A program made the translations under genes and the position numbers. The notes beneath the pieces are model-generated. The model was not told the origin of the DNA and did no database searches. It was given only the letters and a program-made list of their open reading frames with translations. From Acidobacteriota bacterium (GTDB lineage: Bacteria > Acidobacteriota > Blastocatellia > Pyrinomonadales > Pyrinomonadaceae): 64,000 bases of DNA. The stretch covers positions 2,457,001 to 2,521,000 of the forward strand of contig QQUY01000001.1 of the NCBI GenBank assembly GCA_003385635.1. Reading direction: 5' to 3'. Shown here one piece after another: positions 1 through 12,934 of the stretch (positions are counted from its first letter, which is position 1; the number at the start of each line of letters is the position of its first letter).

Positions 1-127
1 ACTGCTCGGCTTGGGCAGCGCAAGCGCTGCTCTAAACAGGCGGGTGACCCCTTTGCGATCTGGAATTTGATATCTGGAATTCGGCCGCAGGCCGACCCGC
101 AAGCACTGCTCCAAACAATTACACTCA

Positions 128-162
128 ACTGCTCACTGCTGACCGCTCGCTGCTTACTACTC
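128..162. repeat. Heptamer array ACTGCTC-type (5 units), abutting the 161..2554 stop codon
   Basis: ACTGCTC ACTGCTG ACCGCTC GCTGCTT ACTACTC. Confidence 0.85.
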
Positions 163-2554
163 AAAAGCTCTTTCTGAACAAATACGAAGCCCGTATGAAG
201 AAGCTTCTGCCGTCCCTTCGAATGCCGTTGTCGAACATTCCCGTGTAGGGATTGAAGCCTTTGTAGAGCAGATTGTCGTTGTATCCAATGTAGAACGCCG
301 TGCCCGGATTCGGGCTCCAGCCAAATAGCATCTCTCCGTTCAGTGTCCTGTCTACCGTCTCGTAATCCCACCGCACGCGGGCGAAAGTAAATCTCGTGAA
401 CTGATATACCGACCTCAGAGAGACGATGTTCGAATCGAACGCGACAAGGCCCGTGTCTTTCCTTGTAAGGCGCCTCCGGTCGTACGAAAGTGAAATGCTC
501 CACGGGTCGGTAGGCTGCAGGTTAACGTTTAGTTCGTATCTGATCAGAGTTCCCTTTCCAGGGTCGAGCGGCGGCTCCTCGAGCGAAGGGTCGGTCTTCA
601 ATTTCATCAAATACTGAAGATACGCGGGGCTTACCCTCGGATAGACCTCGGAGGCGCCAAAATCCAGATCGAGCGCATTAGTAGTAAAGCCAAACTCTCC
701 ATTGATCGAAAATCGCTTACTAAACGTTTTGCTGATGTCCAATTCGCCGGACCACTGGTGCGTTCCTCTTTCAGGGTCGCCGAAGAAAGCTCCCTGCTGC
801 AGCGGAGACCTTCGCGCACCGAACTCGTCCTCGTAGAGCTTTTCAACAAAGCTCCCAATGAAGGCGTTGATCGAGAACTGGTTCTGGAAGGTGAAGTTTG
901 CGTTGGTCGTGAATATTGTCGCTCCCTGAAGCCTTCCCTGTTCGTCGAAACTAAGGCCGTGGGAGCCGCGAGTCGTTATCCCGATCAGGGTCTTGTTCGG
1001 GTCCGGTTCCGTGCCCAGTCTCCATCTGTAGCTTCCGCCGTGCGTATTCGTTCGTCTCGTAAACCCGACTCTTGCCCTGTAATCCGACGATCTGCCGCTC
1101 ACCTCAGCCGACGATCCCCGGTTCCTGCCGGTGTAGTCCCACTGTGCGCGGTACGCGACGCCATTCCCTGTCCTGAAAACAGACTCATCGATGTCCGAGT
1201 TATAAAAAGATCCTCGCGTATGCGTTCCTACCACCTGAAAATCGAAGACCGTCCTGGGGTCGATCTGAAAATTCCCGTCAAATCCGAGAAGCGAGTTCTT
1301 GTACTCGGCGCCGAAGTTGTACTGTGTCCCGAACAGACCTATGTTCGAATTACTTCCGACGTCTCTCTTCAGCCTTAACACGCCTACATACGCTTTAGTC
1401 TCCGAATTCGGAAAGCGGTCCGCGGCGGCCATCAGCCCGAATGTCGTCTTCCCTCTTTTGCCGGTCACTTTCGCCGCGACGTCCGGGTCGGCAATATTTC
1501 TAGTGTTCACGACCTGAAGAGGAGAATTGAAGATATCTCGGCCCTCGAGGAAAAAAGGCCGCTTCTCGGGAAAGAATATCGGGAACCGCTGGTTCGCCCT
1601 TACGACCGGAGCATCCGCTTCCACCTCAGCAAAATCCGGGTTGATCGCAAGGTCGAACGTAAGGTTCGGAGTGGCCTGGAACTTGATGCTGACGCCAAAG
1701 TCAGCCTTTATGCCCCCGTTGTCGAACACCGAACCAAAAGGACTCGATTTGTCTGCGACCCTTGTACCCGCTTGAGAGATCGTGGCGCTCGGAACGATCT
1801 CGATGGTCCTTTCCGAATCGATCTGCGTGAGTCCGGTGATCTTGCCGAGTTGCTGGAGCTCAGAGACTCCACGCCGCATCGGCATCCAACCGTCGATCTC
1901 ACGGTTCAGCCTGTCGATCCTGCGCCAGAAATCTACGCCCCAGAACTTCCCTTCACCAGCTTCGTACCGGAGCGACTTGAAGGGGATTTTAACTTCTACC
2001 GACCAGCCATTCTCGAGTATTACCCCCTTCGATTCCATCACGATGTCAACGCTGAAGTCAGATCTGAAGTCTCCGACGGTCTTGATGCCGTCGGCTTGAA
2101 TTCCCAGAGGGTTGAACTGAAGGATGTAGGCCCTTCGCTGGTCATTAAAGGTATCGAGGAAGACTCCGACGTAATCCTCACCTCCGACGGCGTCTCGCTT
2201 GGCAACCGTGGCGCGTATTTTCTCGGGTTCGTCGAAGCAGAAATAACCGATGTAGAGGTGTTTGCTGTCGTAACCCATATAGGCGATAGTCTCGCGCGAA
2301 GGAGGGACAAGATCGCCGGGTTCTGTCTGAATGAAGTCCTTGAACGTAGCGGCGTTTTTCCAAACCTCTTCGTCGAGCCTTCCGTCGATGACCGGAGCCT
2401 GCTCAAAAAACGGGACCGTAACGGGCGCCGCCTTTTCAGGAGGTATCACGAACTGGCCCGGGCCGTCAGATTGGTTTTCTTCCGTTTGTCCGAATGAGGC
2501 GACAATCAGGATCAGGGCTGCGAGAGCCGGAAAGACATTTCTAAATTGCGACAT
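161..2554 (-). CDS. DUF5916 / CBM9-like domain-containing outer-membrane protein
   Basis: 797-aa ORF; signal peptide, N-terminal CBM9-like segment (APVIDGRLDEEVWKNAATFKDFIQTEPG) and C-terminal beta-barrel-like tail ending in F. Confidence 0.85.
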   Translation of the reverse strand: MSQFRNVFPALAALILIVASFGQTEENQSDGPGQFVIPPEKAAPVTVPFFEQAPVIDGRLDEEVWKNAATFKDFIQTEPGDLVPPSRETIAYMGYDSKHLYIGYFCFDEPEKIRATVAKRDAVGGEDYVGVFLDTFNDQRRAYILQFNPLGIQADGIKTVGDFRSDFSVDIVMESKGVILENGWSVEVKIPFKSLRYEAGEGKFWGVDFWRRIDRLNREIDGWMPMRRGVSELQQLGKITGLTQIDSERTIEIVPSATISQAGTRVADKSSPFGSVFDNGGIKADFGVSIKFQATPNLTFDLAINPDFAEVEADAPVVRANQRFPIFFPEKRPFFLEGRDIFNSPLQVVNTRNIADPDVAAKVTGKRGKTTFGLMAAADRFPNSETKAYVGVLRLKRDVGSNSNIGLFGTQYNFGAEYKNSLLGFDGNFQIDPRTVFDFQVVGTHTRGSFYNSDIDESVFRTGNGVAYRAQWDYTGRNRGSSAEVSGRSSDYRARVGFTRRTNTHGGSYRWRLGTEPDPNKTLIGITTRGSHGLSFDEQGRLQGATIFTTNANFTFQNQFSINAFIGSFVEKLYEDEFGARRSPLQQGAFFGDPERGTHQWSGELDISKTFSKRFSINGEFGFTTNALDLDFGASEVYPRVSPAYLQYLMKLKTDPSLEEPPLDPGKGTLIRYELNVNLQPTDPWSISLSYDRRRLTRKDTGLVAFDSNIVSLRSVYQFTRFTFARVRWDYETVDRTLNGEMLFGWSPNPGTAFYIGYNDNLLYKGFNPYTGMFDNGIRRDGRSFFIRASYLFRKSF

Positions 2555-2605
2555 TTGGGAATCCTGCCCTTCGACCGAATGAAGAGTCTATCAGAGGGCA
2601 AAGGA

Positions 2606-3418
2606 TTATTGAATCTGCAGCTCTTTCGTATTCAACCGGTAGACACCTGGCGAGACCCGAATCGCGACCTCTCTTTCAACCAACCGCTGATTCGCCGCCC
2701 CCGCTTCTGCTCTAGAAATCCCGGTCGCCTTTGATAGAGCCCCCTTCTCCGTGAAGCCCTGCATTCTAAGAAAAGCCTCTGCTATTGCTTCAACCGCCTC
2801 ATCACGTGTGACGTCCATCGCGATCTCTTCCGGGAATCTCTCCTCCGCCAACGTCCATAGATAGGTGAACTTGGGTTCGTACAATACCTCGTACGGCACC
2901 ACCTTCATACATCTTTGAAGCTCGTCCAAAGCTTTCGTCAGGTCCTTTCTGTTTTCGATCTCTGCTTCTTCTCTGAGATCTGAAGTCGAGGACTCCCATT
3001 CTTCCCTCAAGACTTCGAGTACTTTCATCGCCGTGGGTGTAAGTCGCTCGGCCTCGTGTTCTGAAGGTATTCCATATATCTTTTTGAAATGCGGTACCAG
3101 GCGCTTTGAAACAAAAGTGGCGCGGCCTTTGGTGAGCTTCGAGTAATAGACCTTTCCGCGACGCATTACATCGTCCTTGAGATTCCACGCCATGCTTACT
3201 TCGGGGTCCTTTTGGACGTTCTTTGGCATATGGGCATCCCTTCTTCCGCAAACCGCGAGGTAGAGGCTCGGGAGAGGCGTCCGAACATCCGTCAGGCCTA
3301 GACAGAATCCAAGGTCATCGATCATCGTTTCCGCCGACGCTGCGTCACTTATCTTAAGAACTTCTTCACGGCGCCAAAGCCGGTCTCTGTAGGATTCGAC
3401 CTCCGCAGGAATTTCCAT
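2606..3418 (-). CDS. AlkZ-related / winged-helix DNA-glycosylase-like protein
   Basis: 270-aa ORF (MEIPAEVESYRDRLWRREEVLKISDAASAETMIDDLGFCLGL...) resembling AlkZ-related proteins; family call by recognition only. Confidence 0.5.
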   Translation of the reverse strand: MEIPAEVESYRDRLWRREEVLKISDAASAETMIDDLGFCLGLTDVRTPLPSLYLAVCGRRDAHMPKNVQKDPEVSMAWNLKDDVMRRGKVYYSKLTKGRATFVSKRLVPHFKKIYGIPSEHEAERLTPTAMKVLEVLREEWESSTSDLREEAEIENRKDLTKALDELQRCMKVVPYEVLYEPKFTYLWTLAEERFPEEIAMDVTRDEAVEAIAEAFLRMQGFTEKGALSKATGISRAEAGAANQRLVEREVAIRVSPGVYRLNTKELQIQ

Positions 3419-3442
3419 ACCGTTCTTTTACATCAAGGGAGT

Positions 3443-3480
3443 CAAAACAAAAAGCCCGGCTGCATCAACAGCCGGGCTTA
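3443..3480 (-). terminator. Rho-independent terminator downstream of the 3500..4822 CDS
   Basis: Perfect 11-bp stem AAGCCCGGCTG/CAGCCGGGCTT; minus-strand reading is followed by TTTTTGTTTT. Confidence 0.85.
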
Positions 3481-3499
3481 AGGTTTGAGTCGTGGGCCT

Positions 3500-4822
3500 C
3501 TAATTGCCGGGGCCCGTCGACCGAACCGAAAGAGTGTCGTCAGGACCGATCTCAAGATCCTTCCTGCCGCCGGGGATCATGGAACCGGCTCCGGCACCCG
3601 CTCCGATCGTCGCACCGATGACAGCGCCTTTTCCTCCTCCGAGAATGGCACCCAGGACCGCACCGATGCCTGCGCCTATTCCGCTACGCTTGACGGTCTC
3701 TTTAGTACGGCTTCCCGTGCGCGCCTCGCCCTCGTCATTCAATCCGATCTCGTCGCCTTCTTCATCCGTTATCCTCTCCAGGACTCCCGCAAAGTCGTAT
3801 CTGCGGCCGTCCGCGAGAACAATGCTTTCAAAATTGAAAGTGATCTTGGAACGGCCCGTAACCTTGCCTGTCCGCTCGATATCCGAAACATAGCCCTCGA
3901 TAACCGCGCCTCTGAATTCTACTGGTGACTCGACCCGCATCCTGAATGGGTCGCCGTCTTGCGAAGCTTTGGTAGTGACGAACGACTCAAGAGAACCGGT
4001 CAGTACTGTTCCGGGACTTACCGCAAACTTGCCCGTCCTTGGTGAGCGCCTGTAATCCGGACGAGGATTCCTGTTGTTCCTGTCATTGCCTGCCGGGGGA
4101 TCATACACGACGTTCCCGCCGCTGTCAGACCAGCCGTCGTCCTCATCCGAGGCCGGGTAGTCGTCCCTACGATCTCCGTAAGAATCGTCATCGCGATCGT
4201 CTCGGGGCGTCGGATCGTAAACAACGTTGCCGCCGCTGTCAGACCAACCGTCATCGTTGTCAGTGTTCGAGGCTGTCGAGTTCCATCGGTCGGTTTTTCT
4301 GTATACGCTGTCCACGAATATCGTCTGACTCAGGTATGAAGTGGTAATACGCCGGGTTACCCGCATCGATCTGCCATTGTCCAGCGGGGTGAAAGTAACC
4401 GTGTAGTCAGATTCTCCGCCGAGGCTTGAGACCCTAAGTACCTGTCCTCTGAGTTCAGCCAGGAGGCTTACTCTTTTTCCGCTGCTGTCAGTTGACGTGC
4501 GGGCCACTCCGTCTGCGGTGAAAACGGCGGGCTTGTCGCCTCTTGAAGTGGATAGCGTGATCCGATCGCCTTCAATTGTGATCGAAATGTTTTCGGGCGC
4601 TTCAATTTTTCCCGCCAGGTCGGACCTTTCCGAGGCGTTCGCTCGTTCTCTGTCAGACACTGTTTCAAGGATCTGGCTTGTGTTCTCACTTGCCGCTCGG
4701 TCGAGCTCGAATGATCCTTCGATCAGAAAGCCTCCCGTGGACTGAGCAAACAACGAGGTCGACGACAAGAACAATGCGGCGGCCAGAAGAACGAAGTGTG
4801 ACGTCAGCTTTTTGAGTTTCAT
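3500..4822 (-). CDS. Secreted glycine-zipper protein with internal repeats
   Basis: 440-aa ORF with signal peptide, two DDGWSDSGGNVVYDP repeats and C-terminal glycine zipper (GAGIGAVLGAILGGGKGAVIGATIGAGAGAG). Confidence 0.75.
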   Translation of the reverse strand: MKLKKLTSHFVLLAAALFLSSTSLFAQSTGGFLIEGSFELDRAASENTSQILETVSDRERANASERSDLAGKIEAPENISITIEGDRITLSTSRGDKPAVFTADGVARTSTDSSGKRVSLLAELRGQVLRVSSLGGESDYTVTFTPLDNGRSMRVTRRITTSYLSQTIFVDSVYRKTDRWNSTASNTDNDDGWSDSGGNVVYDPTPRDDRDDDSYGDRRDDYPASDEDDGWSDSGGNVVYDPPAGNDRNNRNPRPDYRRSPRTGKFAVSPGTVLTGSLESFVTTKASQDGDPFRMRVESPVEFRGAVIEGYVSDIERTGKVTGRSKITFNFESIVLADGRRYDFAGVLERITDEEGDEIGLNDEGEARTGSRTKETVKRSGIGAGIGAVLGAILGGGKGAVIGATIGAGAGAGSMIPGGRKDLEIGPDDTLSVRSTGPGN

Positions 4823-5009
4823 TGATGTGGTACCTCAGAACTGTTGAATGATGATATGTTATCGGTGTTCGGAATGTGTCCTGATATCTAAGAGCATATA
4901 CCATGCCAGTGCCGACGATTTTGCGAGTACAGTCGGGACGACCTACCGTTCTGGTGAAAGCCAGGCGTTCAATACGAATCTGAATGAACCGGGGAACGGA
5001 TCTCACAAA

Positions 5010-5438
5010 ATGGCAGATGACAAAAAGACAGCGATTATCAAGCATGCCGGGGACGGGTACTTTATCGGAATCTCCCCAAGCGGACATGCGCTAACTATTG
5101 ACACTAAAGGGTCTAGAGGTGAAGCACCGTCACCGGTAGAATTGTTGATGATTTCCCTGGCTTCGTGCACGGCCGTTGACGTCGTATCTATCATGGCGAA
5201 GAAACGCCAGGTCGTTTCGGAATACCGGGCCGAGGTCAGCGGAACTCGAAGAGAGGAGCACCCCAGAGGCTTCACGTCCTTTCATATTCACCATATCGTG
5301 CACGGCCGTGGTGTATCGGAGAAGGCCTTTTCGGACGCGATCCGGATATCGGAAGAGAAATATTGCTCGGTAGCGGCGACCGTGAGGCCTGCTGCAAAGA
5401 TCACCACGAGCTATGAGATCGTAGAGGATGAAGAATGA
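5010..5438 (+). CDS. OsmC family protein
   Basis: Start at MADDKKT within ORF 4848..5438; EAPSPVELLMISLASCTAVDVVSIMAKKR matches OsmC peroxidatic Cys region. Confidence 0.85.
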   Translation: MADDKKTAIIKHAGDGYFIGISPSGHALTIDTKGSRGEAPSPVELLMISLASCTAVDVVSIMAKKRQVVSEYRAEVSGTRREEHPRGFTSFHIHHIVHGRGVSEKAFSDAIRISEEKYCSVAATVRPAAKITTSYEIVEDEE

Positions 5439-6658
5439 ACCTAATCAGAAAATCACCGATCCTCGTACTTTTAGCGCTGTTTATCCTTGCACCCGCTTCT
5501 TTCGCTCAGGGAGACGAACCTGAAGGCTATGTGCTTGAGCACTGGAAGAAGTTTGCAGCGAAGGGCTGGCATAAGATCGATTACTCGGCGGAAGTCCTTT
5601 CGAAAGACCGGATCGCAGCGCTCGATAAGGAGCCTGAAGAAGAATTCGAGGAACCAGTAAGCGAGCTCGCGCTTCTACGGGGCGTGATCTTTGGAAAACG
5701 AGGTCGGATCTTCAAGGATCAGCGAATTCAGGGGTTTCTAAAGCGGCAATCCTGGTACAGGCCAGACCCGGGCTTTTCCAACTCGGTTCTGACGAAGAAC
5801 GAAAGAAAGAATCTCGATCTGGTCAGATTCGCAGAAGCGGAAAAAAGACCCTATGTCGCTCCCGGGGACCTGCGTTATTGGACTGAAAAGAAGATCCCCG
5901 AAGACAGGCTCACGTACGCCACGGCAGGCGAATGGCGGATCATGATCGCCGAGGTCGAGGCGATTCACGGAAAGCGATTCGACAACGAACCTTGGCTCCA
6001 AAATTATTTTGAAGACCGTTACTGGTACGAGCCAAGGACGGACTATTCCCCGTCGGCACTCTCTGAGACCGAAAGAGCGAACCTTGAACAGATCATCGCC
6101 CGGAGAAATGAAGGGCGTGACATTGAGGTCTATGTCGGTGATATGGACAAGTTCCAGGACGCTCCGCTCACAGAGCAGTTGCTTCGGGGACTTACGCTAA
6201 GCGAACTCCGTCTTATCCGAAACGAGTTCTTTGCCCGAAACGGCTACAGGTTTAAGTTTCCAGGGATCGCCCAGCACTTCGAATGGCGCGAATGGTACGC
6301 CCCGCTTGAAGACCAGTCGAACGTGACCCTCAACGAAACGGAAAAGAAGAACGTCGAGCTCATAGAACTTGTCGAAAAAAGGACCAGGGAAAGACTTGCG
6401 ACCGAACCGATCAAGCCGGAGATGCTTGAAGGGATGTTCATCGAGGATCTTCGAGTGCTCAGGAATGAGATCTTTGCGCGACGCGGCCGGATCTTTAAGG
6501 ATGAAGATCTGCAAAACTACTTCGCTTCGCAGGATTGGTACAAGCCGAACCCGGACTTCAAGGACGAGATGCTGGGGCAGTCGGAATTGGAGAATCTGGC
6601 GGTCATCAAACAAGCTGAAGAATACGCGTTAAGCAGGTTCGATGCCTTCGAAGGCTGA
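5435..6658 (+). CDS. YARHG domain-containing protein (four copies)
   Basis: 407-aa ORF with signal peptide; four repeats of the type LRxxRNEIFARRGRIFKD..WY.PNPDF; 4-bp overlap with the OsmC gene. Confidence 0.85.
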   Translation: MNLIRKSPILVLLALFILAPASFAQGDEPEGYVLEHWKKFAAKGWHKIDYSAEVLSKDRIAALDKEPEEEFEEPVSELALLRGVIFGKRGRIFKDQRIQGFLKRQSWYRPDPGFSNSVLTKNERKNLDLVRFAEAEKRPYVAPGDLRYWTEKKIPEDRLTYATAGEWRIMIAEVEAIHGKRFDNEPWLQNYFEDRYWYEPRTDYSPSALSETERANLEQIIARRNEGRDIEVYVGDMDKFQDAPLTEQLLRGLTLSELRLIRNEFFARNGYRFKFPGIAQHFEWREWYAPLEDQSNVTLNETEKKNVELIELVEKRTRERLATEPIKPEMLEGMFIEDLRVLRNEIFARRGRIFKDEDLQNYFASQDWYKPNPDFKDEMLGQSELENLAVIKQAEEYALSRFDAFEG

Positions 6659-6706
6659 TAATGCCGGATTTGGAGCCCCGCGTGTCGGGGCCATGCGAGA
6701 AAGAAA

Positions 6707-6740
6707 CGGCGGCCGGAGTTTACTGGCCGCCTTTCTTGTT
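6707..6740 (+). terminator. Putative terminator hairpin after the YARHG gene
   Basis: GGCGGCC ... GGCCGCC stem followed by TTTCTTGTT. Confidence 0.55.
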
Positions 6741-6787
6741 CGTCTCCCTGTATAGAAGGGCCATGAGCTTTGTGCTAACCTCGAACG

Positions 6788-7612
6788 TTGTTTATGAAAG
6801 TAGCTACTCCGGAAGAACTTGAGCTGAAGAAGAAGAACGGCGCCCTCGACCGCCTTCGCAACAGACTGATTCTGCGTGAAGAGGAGATCATGGAGATCCG
6901 TGCTGAACTCGAACAGTTCGAGGCTCGATACACGATGGAAGTCGGACGGCTTTATGCCGAACTCGACGAGATCGAGGCCGAGATCGCCGGAGAGGAAGTA
7001 AAGCTCAATCCGGAAGACGAAGAGATAAAGAAGCGAGCCGAGGAAGCCCGTCAACGAGCTGAGGAATCGGCCGATGCCCTCGATGAAGAGAACTGGCAGG
7101 CCTGCACCCAGAAATGGAATCCTACGACCGAAGCGAAGAAGGCTTATCACAACCTCGCTAAAATGATCCATCCGGACCTTGCGGTCGATGATCTGGAACG
7201 GGAGCGCCGGCACGGGCTGATGGCCAAACTGAACGACGCATATTCGGATGGCGACCAGAGGCTTCTCAACAAGCTTGTCGAAGAATACAGAGATTCGCCG
7301 GATCTTGTGAAAGGTGATTCGATCGGCGACGAAATCGTCCGCGTCATCCGGCAGGTCCACCAGGTGAAACGCAGGCTTCGCGAGCTTAAGGAAGAAAAGC
7401 TTGAACTGGAGCTTTCGGAGCTATTCGTGCTGCGGGAAAAAGTCCGTGCCGAGCAGCTCGAGGGTCGTAATTTGCTTTCGCAAATGGCGGAACGAACATC
7501 GACCCAGATAAAGAAGGCCAAACGCCGTCTCGGAAATCTCAAGAACATCGTCGAGGCAGAAGAAGTCGCGCGGGAAGAGCGCTTCGGTCTGAACGTCTCG
7601 GCATTCCGCTGA
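6788..7612 (+). CDS. J-domain-like coiled-coil protein
   Basis: 274-aa ORF; central segment AKKAYHNLAKMIHPDLAVDDLERERRHGLMAKLNDAY retains HPD; charged coiled-coil flanks. Confidence 0.7.
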   Translation: MFMKVATPEELELKKKNGALDRLRNRLILREEEIMEIRAELEQFEARYTMEVGRLYAELDEIEAEIAGEEVKLNPEDEEIKKRAEEARQRAEESADALDEENWQACTQKWNPTTEAKKAYHNLAKMIHPDLAVDDLERERRHGLMAKLNDAYSDGDQRLLNKLVEEYRDSPDLVKGDSIGDEIVRVIRQVHQVKRRLRELKEEKLELELSELFVLREKVRAEQLEGRNLLSQMAERTSTQIKKAKRRLGNLKNIVEAEEVAREERFGLNVSAFR

Positions 7613-7619
7613 TCCCGCC

Positions 7620-8549
7620 TTGTCCGATATCCCCAAAAAGCCTGACGTTGCGATCGTTGGAGCCGGTCCTGCCGGACTGTCAGCTGCGCTTTGGTGCGAC
7701 GAACTGGGTCTCGAACTTGTTCTGCTGGAAATGGAGAACGAGCCCGGAGGCCAGCTATTGTGGACCTACAACAAGATCGAGAACTATCTTGGATTCACTG
7801 CAAGCAACGGTGAAGAAATACGCGACAGGTTTATTGATCAAGTAAGTCGGCGTGATATCCGCCCAGTTTGCGGCGTTGGAGTATCCGCGGTTTCTTTCGA
7901 TCCCCTGGAATTGAACTTAACGGACGGCAGTTTGATCAAGCCGAACGCTCTGATAATTGCGACCGGCGTCCGGCGCAACATTCCTGAGTTACCCGGGATC
8001 GAGCGGTTCAAGGGCCGCGGTCTAATAGAATCGGGAAAACGCGACAAGGCTCTTGCGAAGGACAAGACCGCGATCGTTGTCGGGGGAGGCGACGCAGCAT
8101 TCGAGAACGCCCTGATCCTCTCGCAAACGGCGAAGAAGGTGTTCCTGATCCATCGTCGCGAGGGATTCCGGGCGAGGCAGGAATTCATTCAAGCTGTGAA
8201 CGATCATGATCAGATCGAGATCCTAACAAACACCGAGGTCTCATCACTCAACGGAAATGAAAGCCTCGAATCCGTCTCGATAGCAAGCACGAAAAGCAGA
8301 GACCGAAGTGACCTTGCCGCGGAGCTGGTCATTTTTCGACTAGGGGTAAAGCCAAACTCTGAGGTTTTCGGGCCAGGTTTGGAGTTAGACAGACGCGGCT
8401 ATATCAGGACGGACTCAACGTGCCGGACCAACCTCCCTGGAGTTTACGCCGCGGGCGACGTTGCAAACCCCCTGTCACCCACCATCAGTTCGGCTGCCGG
8501 AATGGGCTCCACGGCAGCAAAATCAATCTATTCTTGGCTAAAAGGCTGA
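7620..8549 (+). CDS. NAD(P)/FAD-dependent oxidoreductase, thioredoxin-reductase-like, without the CxxC motif
   Basis: 309-aa ORF, TTG start; GAGPAGLSAAL and VVGGGDAAFENAL nucleotide-binding motifs and C-terminal YAAGDV; no CxxC between domains. Confidence 0.85.
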   Translation: MSDIPKKPDVAIVGAGPAGLSAALWCDELGLELVLLEMENEPGGQLLWTYNKIENYLGFTASNGEEIRDRFIDQVSRRDIRPVCGVGVSAVSFDPLELNLTDGSLIKPNALIIATGVRRNIPELPGIERFKGRGLIESGKRDKALAKDKTAIVVGGGDAAFENALILSQTAKKVFLIHRREGFRARQEFIQAVNDHDQIEILTNTEVSSLNGNESLESVSIASTKSRDRSDLAAELVIFRLGVKPNSEVFGPGLELDRRGYIRTDSTCRTNLPGVYAAGDVANPLSPTISSAAGMGSTAAKSIYSWLKG

Positions 8550-8795
8550 CCTGGGATACAATCCTTCGGATAATCTCCAATTGACCGAACTTCTTCGGTC
8601 AACTTGACCAAAATTTTGAATTTTCTTCATAAATCGCCAGATAGCAAATTCAGGTGCCGGGTCCTTGAAACCTAGTTCCTGCGATTATTTCAGCGCTCCA
8701 AGTTGTTTCATCCCAACTGGAACGCAAAATGCCTGATTCTTAATCAGTTACGTCGCAATCAAACGAGTTCTACAATCACAACGCAAGGAGGAGCT

Positions 8796-12545
<3,750 letters not shown>

Positions 12546-12564
12546 TCGCATCTGAATGATTCTT

Positions 12565-12598
12565 TGGCCGGGGAACAATCCCCGGCCTTTTTCTTTTT
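12565..12598 (+). terminator. Rho-independent terminator after Oar paralog 1
   Basis: GGCCGGGGA..TCCCCGGCC stem followed by TTTTTCTTTTT. Confidence 0.9.
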
Positions 12599-12934
12599 CG
12601 GACCTGACAACAGATTGGGTTTCTCGTACTAATTTCGCCAAATCTGAATCCTGCCTGCCTCTTGCTCACCGCAAATCGAGCGTTTTATCATCAAACTTTT
12701 ATAAAATCTGAGGGGTCAAAGCCCGCCATCCTCTTAAAAAACCCGCTCTTCCCGCCTTCATTGACTACAAATCACGGAGCGGCTCCTTAAATTTCTCATC
12801 AAACCGAATCTAAAACTTCTGTAACCCCCTGAGCCTCAACGGCTTGCGCGCCGCAAGACGGAACAAGAGATGCCTCATAACCTCCTGTGTGTTTTTCCAA
12901 GCATTCACTTATTCACGAAATTCAAGGAGGCGCT

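Noticed and set aside
1772-2497. 241-aa plus-strand ORF opposite the DUF5916 gene
   Set aside because: Antisense shadow of a well-supported CDS.
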